Positions 16,201-25,370 of a stretch of 64,000 nt of DNA are shown here, piece by piece. The notes beneath the pieces were generated by a model, which was not told where the DNA came from, did not search any database, and was given only the letters and a program-made list of their open reading frames with translations. The stretch comes from Aspidiotus rigidus (lineage: Eukaryota > Arthropoda > Insecta > Hemiptera > Diaspididae): positions 496,001-560,000 of the forward strand of contig JAVHKY010000053.1 of assembly GCA_035079385.1 (NCBI GenBank). Direction: 5' to 3'. The translations under genes were made by a program, and so were the position numbers. Numbering within the stretch: the first letter of the stretch is position 1; every line of letters begins with the position of its first letter.

Positions 16201-19200
16201 GATTTATAACTCATCCAACAAAACTGTCTTCGCTTTACTCGAGGCGAGTTATTATAGAAAAACCAAATTTTGCCTCCTATAAGCCTTCCGGTGGACAAAG
16301 CTCTGCGCGGATTTGAAGGGTATTTTAAGGGAAGACTCGCAGGATCGGGTACTGAACAATCCCCACAAGAAAAAAATTCTACAGCTTTCAATTCTACCTG
16401 AATGTCTCTCTTACTTGGTCTACACAGGGAGCCTTCTTAGATCCTGTGGTATGGATATATATGCATTAAATCTAGAAAGGGCTTTTATCAGTTGAAGTGG
16501 AAGCCATTCACGTCTTCCCGAACTGTTCTACGTGAGCGAAACATAAAACATAATCCTTTTTTCACAAGTCAAAAATTTTTCTTAGAATCATTGGGCGATG
16601 TAGCCGTGGACTTTCTGGGCTAAATTGTTGGAGGAACAAGATTTTAGAGAGGATTTATATAGGTATACATGAAAGCAGAAAATATTTGCCTTACCAGTAA
16701 AGAAGTTACACTGAAATTATCCCTATGTTTAATTTTCCTACTTAGTATTATTTAAATATATCTGGTCTAAAAAATTCTGTCAGGGTGTTCAAACTACCTG
16801 CATCAAAGAGAATCATCTACTCTGATTTTTTGTGATAATAAGGTATGACTATAAGACAGGTGAACGAGGAACTCAGGGAACCTGTTCTATAGGTGAAAAT
16901 GATACATTATATGACCCGCATTAGGATAGCCCCTTCAAATAACTAGACATGCAATGCTTTATATATCAATGAGCTAGATATGCAATACCCACTTCAAACA
17001 CCATAAATCCCCCTTCCATCATATACTAATTTTTTCAAGTTTTTCGCGGGCGAATTTCTCAAAAAAAAAAAAAGAAACATGAAACAGGTTCTCCGTTAAA
17101 AATTTCATTTTGTGCTGTAGCAATAAATACTGTCGCCACTTACGCGTAACTCTTGCTCAATTGAACCACATTCTTATACAGGACACTTTTCATGCGTCTG
17201 GAGCTAATTTTTTTGTTGTCATCTATAAAGTATGGCCCTTTGGAAAAACTTTTTTCGGATGGAAAACGACTCTAGATAGTACATAAGTAAAATTATTTCG
17301 CGTTATCTTGATCGTATTTACTCATTTCTATTCTAGCCGCCAAGAAAAAAATAAAATTTACGTAAGCTTTCGATCTCACAAGAGTTAAAATACAGAATGT
17401 AAGTACAGTTTTAAATACGTACGTGCTGAAGCGCTAAAATAACTCTCTTAAATTGGGCGCATAATTTTTTATTTCGAGCACCTTAAATATTTAAATGAAG
17501 AACAATACTCACTTCTTTACGACTTAAGTAACGAGATTTCTTTGCATGCTGTTTCTGACTAAGAGAAAGGAAAATGTCCTCTAAACTATCGTTCTCATAA
17601 CGTTCCATAAGACGCTGAGGATTTTCTTCGGCTATCAAAATCCCCTTCCTCAACATACCTATCTACGAAATATATATGTCAGTGAGAAAATACATTTACC
17701 GTAAGTTCACTCGCTCAAGAATTTCCTACCGTGTGCGCTCTGTGGGCTTCTTGAATATAATGAGTGGTAAGAATTATCGTTTGGCCAGAATTTGCCTGTT
17801 GTATGAAATAATCCCAAATCCTAAGAATAAACGCAAAGAATTTGTATGTACAGTAGTAAAGCATAGATCTACCTTCACGAGAAGTTAAGGAAAGTTAAGC
17901 AGGCAACGTGTTCGCACTGTAACCAAGGGCGGGATGATGTACCACAACACACCTTATTTGAGTGTGAGGCATGGGGGCGTGAGCGGGACCGGTCTCTTCA
18001 AGAGGTCGGGGTAGATGAAGCGCTCGACCCGAGTAGCCTGGTACCCACCATGCTAGGTTCCGAAGAAGCATGGAACCAGGTGTCTGCATTTGCAGCCACC
18101 ACCATGAAGAGGAAGATGGTCCAGGAATGGAATAGGCAAATGCAGAACCACGCTAAGGTCTACTCAACACCTGTGTACCATCAACATCCAGATCTGCAGG
18201 AAGAAAAGGACCAAGATCTTCCCTGAAGAAAGAAGGAGATGAAGAAACTTCAATAGTGACCTACTATACTGGTTATTGTGTATTGTGGTGTGGTTGTTGG
18301 GTGTGTTCTTATGCTTTTGTGCGTGCCAGGGGGGGCACTGCAGCTTGGCGGTTGCCGAGTAGAAGAGGGGGTTCGCAGAGGAGAGTTTTCCTTCACTGAA
18401 GTTATACCCGAAAGGGTCGATTCCGGTGTTGGAGGAAACAAAATTAAATGCATACGCAGCCCGCACCTACTCCATTGTGGAGAATGGGCGGTGCTGCACA
18501 TGCGACACACAAGCGATTTAAAAAAAAAAAAAAAAGTTTAGCATAGATTTACATCTATGTATTGTGAAAAAATTAAAAACGTACACTTGAGTCAGATTCA
18601 CATCCACTCCGACCGTAGGTTCATCTAGGATCACTATATTTGGGTTGTGGAGAAAAGCGATTGCCATTGAAACTCTTCTTTGTTGACCGCCACTATACAA
18701 AATAATCTTATTTGTAACATCATTTCACAACAATCGGTCTGGATTCAGAATTTTCAAGACTGAGAGGAGTCTTGGAGTTTGTCTATTTTCGTTCCTTCTT
18801 CGGACGAGGCTCCATTGTTCCCCTTTCCCTGCCTTCCTGCTTAAACCTATCCCAGATGGCCTTGATATTTATAAATATTGAGAACTTCATAAAATGGCTA
18901 TCTGGTTCGCTGTCGATACATGGTGGAAGGAAACAAAATCTAGTGACCTTGACCTAAATGAGGAAATTACGAGAATTTCAACAGGAAGGAAGTTTCTACG
19001 TCTGAGAGACATGAAATGAGATCCTTATTACTTATCTGTACAATTTTCCTTTACTTATAATTTTGAGTAATGCTCACCTTAAAGTTTCAAGATTTCTTTC
19101 CCCTGGTGGCAATTCTAAGAGGTCAATGAGTTTATCTATCTGGGCAAGAGCTCGGTCTTTTGGCATCCCGTTAAGATATGCGAAAATCATCGAATTTTCA

Positions 19201-19810
19201 TAAATGCTCAGCTGTGTATACAAGCACAAATTCTACGCGAAAAATAAAAGCAAAGGTTAACCGACGCATTAAATAATGTTCTAAGCATACGATCTGAAGA
19301 AGCCAGCGTAGCTTGACCTTCACTACCATAGTTTTAATATTAATCTACTGTAATTCAGAGAATGTGCCTTTTCCTGACCCCTGATCACTTAGATACGCTT
19401 AAGAAGTTGTATAAATATTTCGCTCTTTTGTCGCAATGTCAGCAAATTAAAATACCTCGATATTCCCGAGGTCCAAGTCCTAGAATGAAACTTACTTGAG
19501 GCATAAAACCGACCCTAGAACGTCGGTCTACATCCAATCTAATTGTACCCGAGTCAAGCTCAGTCTGACCCATAATGCAATTGAGCACTGTCGTTTTCCC
19601 GCAAGCGCTCGAGCCCAGCAAAGCATAACTGCACATAAAACAGTAGCCGTCAAAATTTTCTTAGGCAGCATCGAATTTAATTATACAAATAAAAACACTC
19701 ACATTCCTCCTCTGGGCACTTTCATATTGAATCCTTGCAAGACGACGGTATCGACGGAGTAACGCTTGTAAGCATTTTGAATTTGCACGCTAGGTTTTGG
19801 CGCAAATGGC
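10257..19810 (-). CDS. ABCH-type ABC half transporter (ABCG20/23-like), 5' end missing
   Basis: Exons in gene order: 19703-19810, 19496-19628, 19078-19232, 18585-18692, 17730-17820, 17513-17662, 13314-13706, 11902-12079, 11697-11818, 11537-11613, 11156-11244, 10887-11063, 10647-10733, 10257-10486; 699 codons plus TGA, with phases consistent at every join. The nucleotide-binding domain comes first: P-loop [10 protein letters not shown]-loop GFMPQ, signature SGGQQRR, Walker [14 protein letters not shown], and H-loop [13 protein letters not shown]. An ABC-2 membrane domain follows, with [53 protein letters not shown] and several hydrophobic helices, ending [11 protein letters not shown]. This NBD-then-TMD order and signature fit arthropod ABCH exporters, often labelled ABCG20/23. 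The P-loop has Ala where most ABC proteins have Gly (GSSGCGKT). The first exon must supply the start plus two bases of a split codon and was not found. The acceptor at 13706 is the least certain. Two introns carry inserted repeats. Confidence 0.88.
12613..12755. mobile_element. Hairpin MITE, copy 1 (TGACCTGCGATGAG ends)
   Basis: About 143 bp that folds back almost end to end. The left arm starts TGACCTGCGATGAGAAAAGG, and the right arm is its imperfect reverse complement ending in CATCACAGGTCA. Internal arms also pair (CAGGAACACCATTTCT). It lies in a transporter intron. A second copy is at about 49053-49195. Confidence 0.75.
12818..12987. mobile_element. hAT-type non-autonomous element with 8-bp TSD
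   Basis: 170 bp bounded by inverted ends CAGGGTTGC...GCAACCCTG and flanked by the exact 8-bp duplication CCCTAGCT (12810-12817 and 12988-12995). An 8-bp duplication and CAGGG-type ends are hallmarks of hAT elements. The interior is A/T-rich with GTTTAAAC-like palindromes and no coding capacity. It lies in a transporter intron. Confidence 0.88.
13858..14005 (-). pseudogene. Non-LTR retrotransposon fragment
   Basis: On the minus strand this reads like the relic at about 16285-16440 (+). Shared pieces include CTCTGCGCGGA, a run coding EQSPQEK, and a TTGGTCTAC/CTGGTCTAC end. It is a short fragment of the same Jockey-like family, inserted in reverse in the 3.8-kb transporter intron. Confidence 0.6.
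14570..14905 (+). repeat. Retroelement 3'-end-like repeat, copy A
   Basis: Begins GCCATCCTCTTTCCAACC then a T-run, passes a conserved stretch (AAACTCGGCTCCAGTCCT), and ends GGTTGGATGTAATAAAAAA. The A-rich end suggests the 3' terminus of an RNA-copied element. Related copies are at 15148-15440 and about 23608-23870. Confidence 0.6.
15004..15545. repeat. About 90-bp inverted repeat carrying a hammerhead-like motif
   Basis: The left arm, about 15004-15096, and right arm, about 15453-15545, are near-perfect reverse complements (AGTTTTTTCAAAAATAAAAA outside, CGACGTTTCGGCCGCATAAC inside). Read on the minus strand, the left arm gives TACC, TTGAAGA, a short GGTC/GGCC hairpin, GAAAC, GTC, GGTA. This has the layout of the small hammerhead ribozymes known from Penelope-like elements. 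The core reads UUGAAGA rather than CUGANGA, so cleavage is doubtful. The right arm lacks the TTGAAGA part. The arms enclose copy B of the retroelement-like repeat. Confidence 0.7.
15148..15440 (+). repeat. Retroelement 3'-end-like repeat, copy B
   Basis: Direct repeat of the 14570 copy: the same GCCATCCTCTTTCC start, the same central AAACTCGGCTCCAGTCCT stretch and the same TGGTTGGATGTAATAAAA end. It is more T-rich inside and lies within the 15004-15545 inverted repeat. Confidence 0.65.
15597..16440 (+). pseudogene. Jockey-like LINE reverse transcriptase relic
   Basis: Broken, multi-frame remains of a reverse transcriptase and its C-terminal part. One frame gives [20 protein letters not shown] and NDRTFLVRI, typical of the palm region. 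Later frames give [30 protein letters not shown] and [19 protein letters not shown], typical of the thumb and post-RT region. Stops, frameshifts and an internal deletion rule out function. It lies in the long transporter intron, antisense to the gene. Confidence 0.8.
16855..17095. repeat. Degraded fragment of the 21.4-kb repeat family
   Basis: GAACGAGGAACTCAGGGAAC followed by CTGTTCTATAG at about 16862, and GAAACAGGTTCTCCGTTAAA at about 17083, echo the ends of the inverted repeats at 21393-21483 and 22785-22875. Part of it (GATAGCCCCTTCAAATAACT) also recurs near 60045. Confidence 0.55.
17873..18540 (+). mobile_element. 5'-truncated R1-like LINE with target-site duplication
   Basis: The 3' end of a non-LTR element. 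The reading frame to 18225 ends with a CCHC-type finger (CSHCNQ... [10 protein letters not shown]) and a charged tail ([13 protein letters not shown]) typical of R1-clade ORF2 C-termini. A 3' UTR follows, then an A-run at about 18519-18535. The flanks AGCATAGATCTAC (17860-17872) and AGCATAGATTTAC (18540-18552) form a 13-bp duplication with one mismatch. It is inserted antisense in a transporter intron (17821-18584) and leaves the splice sites intact. One duplication mismatch suggests modest age. Confidence 0.85.
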
Positions 19811-20385
19811 CTAGAAAGTGTATTCAATTGCATTCTGATAACTTTTGAATTTTTCAACACCGAAAGAAAATAAATAAGGGTAGGTATCTTCGAAGCATCA
19901 AAAATTTCTCCTTTGTCACATCATCCGTAGGTATCTTCGTATTAAAATCCACGACTTGCTAGAGCGAGGACAGGCATGCATACTTTTTGCAAAAACATCG
20001 AGCATAGTGTTGTGACAACTTTCGACGAAATGTACGTTTAAAAGTTACCTCTATAAGAATATTCAAACATCGTATAAATCCAATCAAACTTTGTCGCAAA
20101 GACTACCAAGGTTGATGGAAATGTATTTTTATGATTTTCTTTTTTAGTAATAGGTAGTACGAATCATCGTCACAACGAAAAGTCATTATAGTGTAATTCA
20201 GACCGTGATTATAAAGTAATAATTATTTTAGTATTGGGTGGTACCAAGGTGCAAGTCATATTCGCAACATAATTTTAGCTCAGGAAACTATAGTGAAACT
20301 AATGTGTAAGTACATTGTTGGCTTCTGTTATAACGACTTTCACAACAATGTGCAAAATAATATCTACAAATAAGACGTGCAGAAT
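19811..20385. other. Upstream of transporter exon; first exon not resolved
   Basis: The missing first coding exon of the ABC transporter should be here or beyond. A minus-strand ATG near 20070 followed by a GTAAC donor exists, but it leaves one base over where two are needed, so I do not use it. Confidence 0.4.
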
Positions 20386-20925
20386 TCTTCTGAGGCTCAA
20401 CTTCTCATTCTCGGCGACTTTGCCATCTAACCGTATAAAGAAAGGCCACCAATATTGTAAGAAAGGCTCAGCGGTACTGGATGAGGTGTACTCTGGGAGC
20501 GACCATCAGTACATCAGCTTTTTCGTCCACCGAGAAGTTGAGGTCGCTGCTCCACAAAAGCTGGACAGAAAATGGGCAGTCAGAAAGCTGAATATCGATC
20601 GTTTGAAGGCTGGCTATCTTGCTGACACATGTTTTGAAGGACAAGAGCAAGGAGAAAATGCAGAGGTGGCAGCAGAGAGGATGATGAAGACTGTCATCAA
20701 ATCATGCGATGCTTCTATGCCCAGGTAAGGTCCATCAAGGAAGAGGAGAGTTCTTTACTGATGGACCGATAATATTGCTCATTTTAAAGAGCGTATAGTT
20801 GAGGCCGAGAAGAGGCGCACGCGGTTGCACCTAAATACCAGCTGTCTTTGGAAGCCCCAAAAGACTCCAAGAATGCTGCACGGAAAGAACTGGTTGAAAT
20901 GAAAATACAAGACATCAATTAACAC
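20386..20925 (+). pseudogene. R1-like LINE endonuclease-region relic
   Basis: An open stretch reads VLDEVYSGSDHQYISFFV, the C-terminal end of an apurinic-type endonuclease domain (SDH motif), then KWAVRKLNIDRLKAGYL and AERMMKTVIKSCDASMPR. These match the endonuclease-to-RT linker of R1-clade ORF2. After about 20725 the frame shifts; WTDNIAHFKERI and EAEKRRTRLHLN can be read in pieces before stops. It is a broken copy, not an active element. Confidence 0.8.
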
Positions 20926-21144
20926 CATAAACTAGAGAAAATTGATATTTTTCCATAATGATACCTAGTCTTTTCATAATATCTTCTTCTTCTATTTGAC
21001 ATCTCAATTTTTCAATCGCCTTGCGCACAGTTTTTTCTCTCGCCGGACCCCGATTTTGAAACTCGCGAGTACACCCCCCCTCCCCCCCCCCCGTCAAGAG
21101 AGAAATCTCTACCCCGTGGGTGATTCAGAAATTCGCGAGTACAC

Positions 21145-21225
21145 CCCGCGTAATAATAATAAATAATAATTAAATAATTAAATAAAGAAATAATTAAATA
21201 ATTAATATAATTATTAATTAGAAAA
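21145..21225. repeat. AT-rich simple repeat (TAAT-like)
   Basis: Runs of AATAATAAATAATTAAATAA and variants mark the left edge of the palindromic repeat block. Confidence 0.8.
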
Positions 21226-21392
21226 TTTTCTAAGTCCCTCTTCCTATCATATATGGCTGGATAGTCGAAATTTTTCCAAGTCCCCTAGACTTGAATTGTC
21301 TCATACCATTCCAATACAACAGCGAGATCGCTCGTTCGCCCCACGAAAGTTGATACCTCAAAATATAGAACACCCACAATTACCTCAAAATA

Positions 21393-21483
21393 CGGCTTCC
21401 TTAACGAAGTTAAACGAGGAACGCAGGGAACCTGTTTTATGATTCGAATGAGATTTGGTATTGAAAATTCAAGGAAGCCTAGA
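21393..21483 (+). repeat. 91-bp terminal inverted repeat, left arm
   Basis: Exact reverse complement of 22785-22875 over all 91 bases. The unit itself begins CGGCTTCCTTAACGAAG and ends AAGGAAGCCTAGA, so it has its own 9-bp inverted ends (GGCTTCCTT/AAGGAAGCC). It contains the phrase CGCAGGGAACCTGTTTTATG, which recurs across the window. Confidence 0.95.
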
Positions 21484-21565
21484 TTTGGAGAAAGGTAGTA
21501 AAAAGAAGGCCCAGACCAACTATTAGTGTAATATAATATAGTTGGATAAATCAGGTTCCTTGTTA

Positions 21566-22785
21566 AAATTTCGACTCTTGAGCCATATATGACAGGAGGA
21601 GGACTTGGAAAAATTAAAAAATTTTTCCAAGTCCCTCTCCTATCATATATAGCTCGAGAGTCGAAATTTTAATTTCTAAGTCCCTCTCCTATCATATATG
21701 GCACGAGGGTCGAAATTTTTCTAAGTCCCTCTCCTATCATATATAGCTCGAGAGTCGAAATTTTAATTTCTAAGTCCCTCTCCTATCATATATGGCACGA
21801 GGGTTGAAATTTTTCTAAGTCCCCCTCCTATCATATATGGCTCGAGGGTCGAAATTTTAACAGGGAACCTGTTTTATGGGGGGCTATTTGAGAAATCTGC
21901 CGTCCGCCGTCCGCCGTGCGCCGTCCAGCGAAAAACTTGGAAAAATTTCGACCCTCGAGCCATATATGATAGGAGAGGGACTTAGAAAAATTTCGACTCT
22001 CGAGCTATATATGATAGGAGGGGGACTTAGAAAAAATTTCGACTCTCGAGCTATAGATGATAGGAGGGGAACTTAAGAAAAATTTCGACTCTCGAGCTAT
22101 ATATCATAGGAGAGGGACTTAGAAAAATTTCGACTCTCGAGCTATATATGATAGGAGGGGGACTTAGAAAAAATTTCGACTCTCGAGCTGTAGATGATAG
22201 GAGGGGAACTTAGAAAAATTTCGACTCTCGAGCTATATATGATAGGAGGGGGACTTAGAAAAAATTTCGACTCTCCAGCTATAGATGATAGGAGGGGAAC
22301 TTAGAAAAATTTCGACTCTCGAGCTATAGATGATAGGAGGGGGACTTAGAAAAATTTCGACTCTCGAGCTATATATGATAGGAGGGGGACTTAGAAAAAT
22401 TTCGACTCTCGAGCTATATATGATAGAAGGGGGACTTAGAAAAATTTCGACTCTCGAGCCATATATGATAGGTGAGGGACTTAGAAAAATTTCGACTCTC
22501 GAGCTATATATGATAGAAGGGGGACTTGGAAAAATTTCGATTCTCGAGCTATGTATGATAGGAGGGGGACTTAGAAAAATTTCGACTCTCGAGCCATATA
22601 TGATAGGAGGGGGACTTGGAAAAATTTCGACTCTCGAGCTATATATGATAGGAGGGGGACTTGGAAAAAATTTCGACTCTCGAGCTATATATGATAGAAG
22701 GGGGACTTGGAAAAATTTCGACTCTCGAGCTATATATGATAGGAGAGGGACTTAGAAAAATTTCGACTGTCGAGCTATATATGAT
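21566..22785. repeat. 45-bp tandem repeat array with an internal orientation flip
   Basis: The unit is about 45-46 bp, with core TTTCGACTCTCGAGCTATAT followed by ATGATAGGAGGGGGACTTAG. One forward unit (about 21566-21612) is followed by about five reverse units (to 21857), then about 19 forward units from 21942 to 22785. Variants differ at a few bases (TAGAAG, AGAGGG, GAGCCAT). An isolated reverse unit lies at about 21226-21290. Because the unit length is often divisible by three, long 15-residue-periodic ORFs appear by chance; I do not call them genes. Confidence 0.93.
21859..21940 (+). repeat. Second inverted-repeat pair, left arm
   Basis: ACAGGGAACCTGTTTTATGG, then GGGGCTATTTGAGAAATCTG, then a GC-rich CCGTCCGCC stretch and GCGAAAAACTT. 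It is matched in reverse complement by 22880-22953. The left arm carries extra CCGTCCG units. Confidence 0.9.
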
Positions 22786-22953
22786 CTAGGCTTCCTTGAA
22801 TTTTCAATACCAAATCTCATTCGAATCATAAAACAGGTTCCCTGCGTTCCTCGTTTAACTTCGTTAAGGAAGCCGTCATTTTTCTAAGTTTTTCGCTGGA
22901 CGGCGCACGGCAGATTTCTCAAATAGCCCCCCATAAAACAGGTTCCCTGTTAA
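22785..22953 (-). repeat. Right arms of the two inverted-repeat pairs
   Basis: 22785-22875 is the exact complement of 21393-21483, and 22880-22953 complements 21859-21940. The left arms are separated by about 375 bp while the right arms are nearly adjacent, so the block was rearranged or built by nested insertions. Confidence 0.92.
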
Positions 22954-23792
22954 TATTTCTCATAGAAGACTTATACGACGCCAAGATAGGTAAAGGGGTA
23001 AACGGACTTGACCTAGTAGAAGCCTAGACTGAAATATTTCAAGATGACTGATAAAATATAAAAGACATAGAAAATGATTTTCATTTATTTGGCTATGCCA
23101 GCAAATTTTTTTTTTTTGAGGCGTATGGCAGTAGTTCTTGGATACGAACCTCGTAAATATATTCATTCGTTTTCAGATACCTATTTTCTTCTGACCATCT
23201 TCTGCAAGCGCAACGAAAAATGAAGAATAATTAATCGTGACGGTAACAAAAAACTCGGCGCTCCGCGCCTCGCCAGAGGGCCTCCGCCCCGCCTGGACCC
23301 CCCCTCCCAATTGATTTACTTTCAGTCAAACTGAATAGATAAGGCGTGGAACACGTTCTTTGTTTCGAAATTTTCTGGCATACGCAAATAAATAAAGATC
23401 ATATTTCATGTCTCAGTATAATATAAGACTATTTTGCGGTTCAATTTCTTATATATATTCCACCTACCCCACCTTCTTAGAGGAAGGAGAAGGAGAAGCT
23501 TAAAGAAAGTGAGATCATCTATTCCTCGAGTTTCATATTATAATTTTACTTCTCTAATCGCGCTTATGGATTTAGATCTAGAAACTATGATTGTTGAGTA
23601 TAAGAAGCCATCCTCTATTCCAACCTTTTTTTTTTTTTTTTTTTTTTTTTTTTGTTACTATTATTCTTTTAACTATTATTTTAATTTTAATTTTCCACTG
23701 CAAATTATTATTATTATTTTTAATACTTGATTTTCTCTTTATTACTGTCTTTAGTTTGATAATTTTGTCCTTTTGTTTTTTGTTTTTTTTTT

Positions 23793-23827
<35 letters not shown>

Positions 23828-24067
23828 ATTTTGTAGCAATAAAATATATGGTTGGATTGAAAAAAAAAAAAGTACCCTGCTAAAACTGAGTCCAAAAAAA
23901 TTTCTGGCATAGCCAAATAAATGAAGATCATGTTTCATGTCTTTTATATTTCATCAGTGATCTTGAAATATTTTAGTCTAGGCTTCTACTAGGTCAAGTG
24001 TTCGTGAGATATTACTCGTTTACCCCGTTACCTACCTTGGCGTCGTATAAGTCTTGTATGAGAAATA
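22952..24067. repeat. About 165-bp inverted repeat enclosing retroelement copy C
   Basis: The left arm, about 22952-23115, and right arm, about 23888-24067, are imperfect reverse complements. They share TTGGCGTCGTATAAG, TCTAGGCTTCTACTAGGTCA, AAATATTT and GGCATAGCCAAATAAATGA. Another copy of the inner end (GGCATACGCAAATAAATAAA) is at about 23380. Very T-rich tracts sit between the arms. Confidence 0.82.
23605..23875 (+). repeat. Retroelement 3'-end-like repeat, copy C
   Basis: Starts GAAGCCATCCTCTATTCCAA then long T-runs, and ends TATGGTTGGATTGAAAAAAA, as in copies A and B. The middle has diverged to homopolymer-rich sequence. Confidence 0.6.
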
Positions 24068-24700
24068 TTTTGAGGTATCACCTATTGTATTCAATGGTAT
24101 GAGAAAATTCAAGTCTTCTATGAGAAATGTGAGGTATCGCCTTTATGAGAAATATTTTGAGGTATCGACTTTCGTGGGGCTCACTTGCTCCGCTCGTTCG
24201 TCCGCTGTCTTGCTGTTGTATTGGAATGGTATGAGAAAATTCAAGTCTTCTATGAGAAATATTTTGAGGTAACCTTTCGTGAGGCTCACTCGCTCCGCTC
24301 GATCGTCCCCTAGCTTCCTGTTGTATTGGAATGGTATGAGAAAATTCAAGTCTTCTATGAGAAATATGAGGGTATCGCCTTTATGAGAAATATTTTGAGG
24401 TGTCGACTTTCGTGGGGCTCACTCGCTTTGCTCGTTCACCCCCTGCCTTGCTGTTGTATTGGAATGGTATGAAAAATTTAAGTCTTCTATGAGAAATATT
24501 TTGAGGTAACCTTTCGTGGGGCTCACTCGCTCCGCTCGTTCGCCCCCTATCTTCCTGTTGTATTGGAATGGTATGAGAAAATTCAAGTCTTCTATGAGAA
24601 ATATGAGGGTATCGCGTTTATGAGAAATATTTTGAGGTGTCGGCTTTCGTGGGGCTCACTCACTCCGCTCGTTCGCCCTCTTTCGCGGTTCCTATCTCGG
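24054..24700 (+). repeat. Tandem repeat, about 105-135-bp units
   Basis: Five units share TATTGGAATGGTATGAGAAA, ATTCAAGTCTTCTATGAGAA and TTTCGTGGGGCTCACTCGCT. Units are spaced about 105-135 bp because a short segment (TATCGCCTTTATGAG) is present or absent. The last units continue into the dispersed block that also occurs at 62497. Confidence 0.9.
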
Positions 24701-25260
24701 TTTAGCATAAGTCCGATATAAAATATTTTGAGCTTCGACCCCTTCCTTATTGCTGTAGATTTCGAAATTTTTCCAAGTCCCAAGGTCATTTGCACGGACG
24801 CACACACCTCGGACGCACGCAAATTATGAAATCAGGGTAGGGATCAGGATTTCGAAATTATCCCACGGTCATTTGCACGGACGCACGCAAATTTTGAATT
24901 CACCATGCGGGGTGTACTCGAAAATTTCTGAATCACCCACGGGGTAGAGATGTGCACGGACGCACGCGCACGTTCGCACTGATTATTTTCAGTTGAACGA
25001 GTTACAAAATTTCTCATTTATTCCCCTTACCCCACCTTTTTGAAGGAAGGTGAAGGAGAAACTCAAAGAAAGTGAGATTATCTTTAGAATTGAAAAGGTC
25101 TATGCACCTCGCCAGGGGCCTACCTTTTTAGGTACCTAAAATCTGTTGCTACCTGAAATCTGTTGCTACCTAACATGGGATGCTATGGAAAATCTGTCGT
25201 TTTTATCTGACGCTCGATTATGCTCGATTTTACCGACTTTTCTAACTAGAAAAGTGAGGT
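24549..25260 (+). repeat. Dispersed block, copy 1 (second copy at 62.5 kb)
   Basis: Closely matches 62497-63300 in the same orientation. Shared stretches include CCCCCTATCTTCCTGTTGTA, TTTGCACGGACGCACGCAAA, CACCATGCGGGGTGTACTCG and TACCTGAAATCTGTTGC. Part of it occurs inverted near 21095-21140 (CTACCCCGTGGGTGATTCAG). Confidence 0.9.
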
Positions 25261-25370
25261 ATTACACCCGTAGCAAGGTCAACAGGGGGAGTGGGTAATG
25301 AACTTTCTCGACGTTTTAGGGGTCCTAGATCACAACTAGCATAAAAAAAAATTTCAGGTTTCCTTATATA
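25230..25370 (+). repeat. Dispersed repeat with interrupted second copy at 26.9/27.3 kb
   Basis: TAGAAAAGTGAGGTATT at about 25250 and the AACAGGGGGAGTGGG...TTTCAGGTTTCCTTAT part recur at about 26862-26900 and 27265-27380. In the second place the two halves are split by about 360 bp of retroelement-like sequence. Confidence 0.65.

Noticed and set aside
20030..20080. Minus-strand ATG plus GTAAC donor as first exon of the ABC transporter
   Set aside because: It leaves one base of a split codon, whereas the next exon needs two, so it would break the frame.
21876..22076. 66-codon ORF at the head of the tandem array
   Set aside because: Same cause: it reads through the repeat and a GC-rich inverted-repeat arm, with no family features.
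22330..22755. 141-codon ORF of 15-residue repeats (MIGGGLRKISTLELY-like)
   Set aside because: The repeat unit is 45 bp, so an open frame is automatic. Units with 46 bp break the frame elsewhere, there is no start context or splice signal, and the same DNA runs inverted nearby.
23578..23931. Lysine- or phenylalanine-run ORFs across poly-T
   Set aside because: They are homopolymer artefacts of T-rich retroelement-like sequence.
24054..25260. CRISPR-like array
   Set aside because: Units are too long and uneven, spacers are not unique, and the DNA is clearly eukaryotic; it is an ordinary tandem or dispersed repeat.
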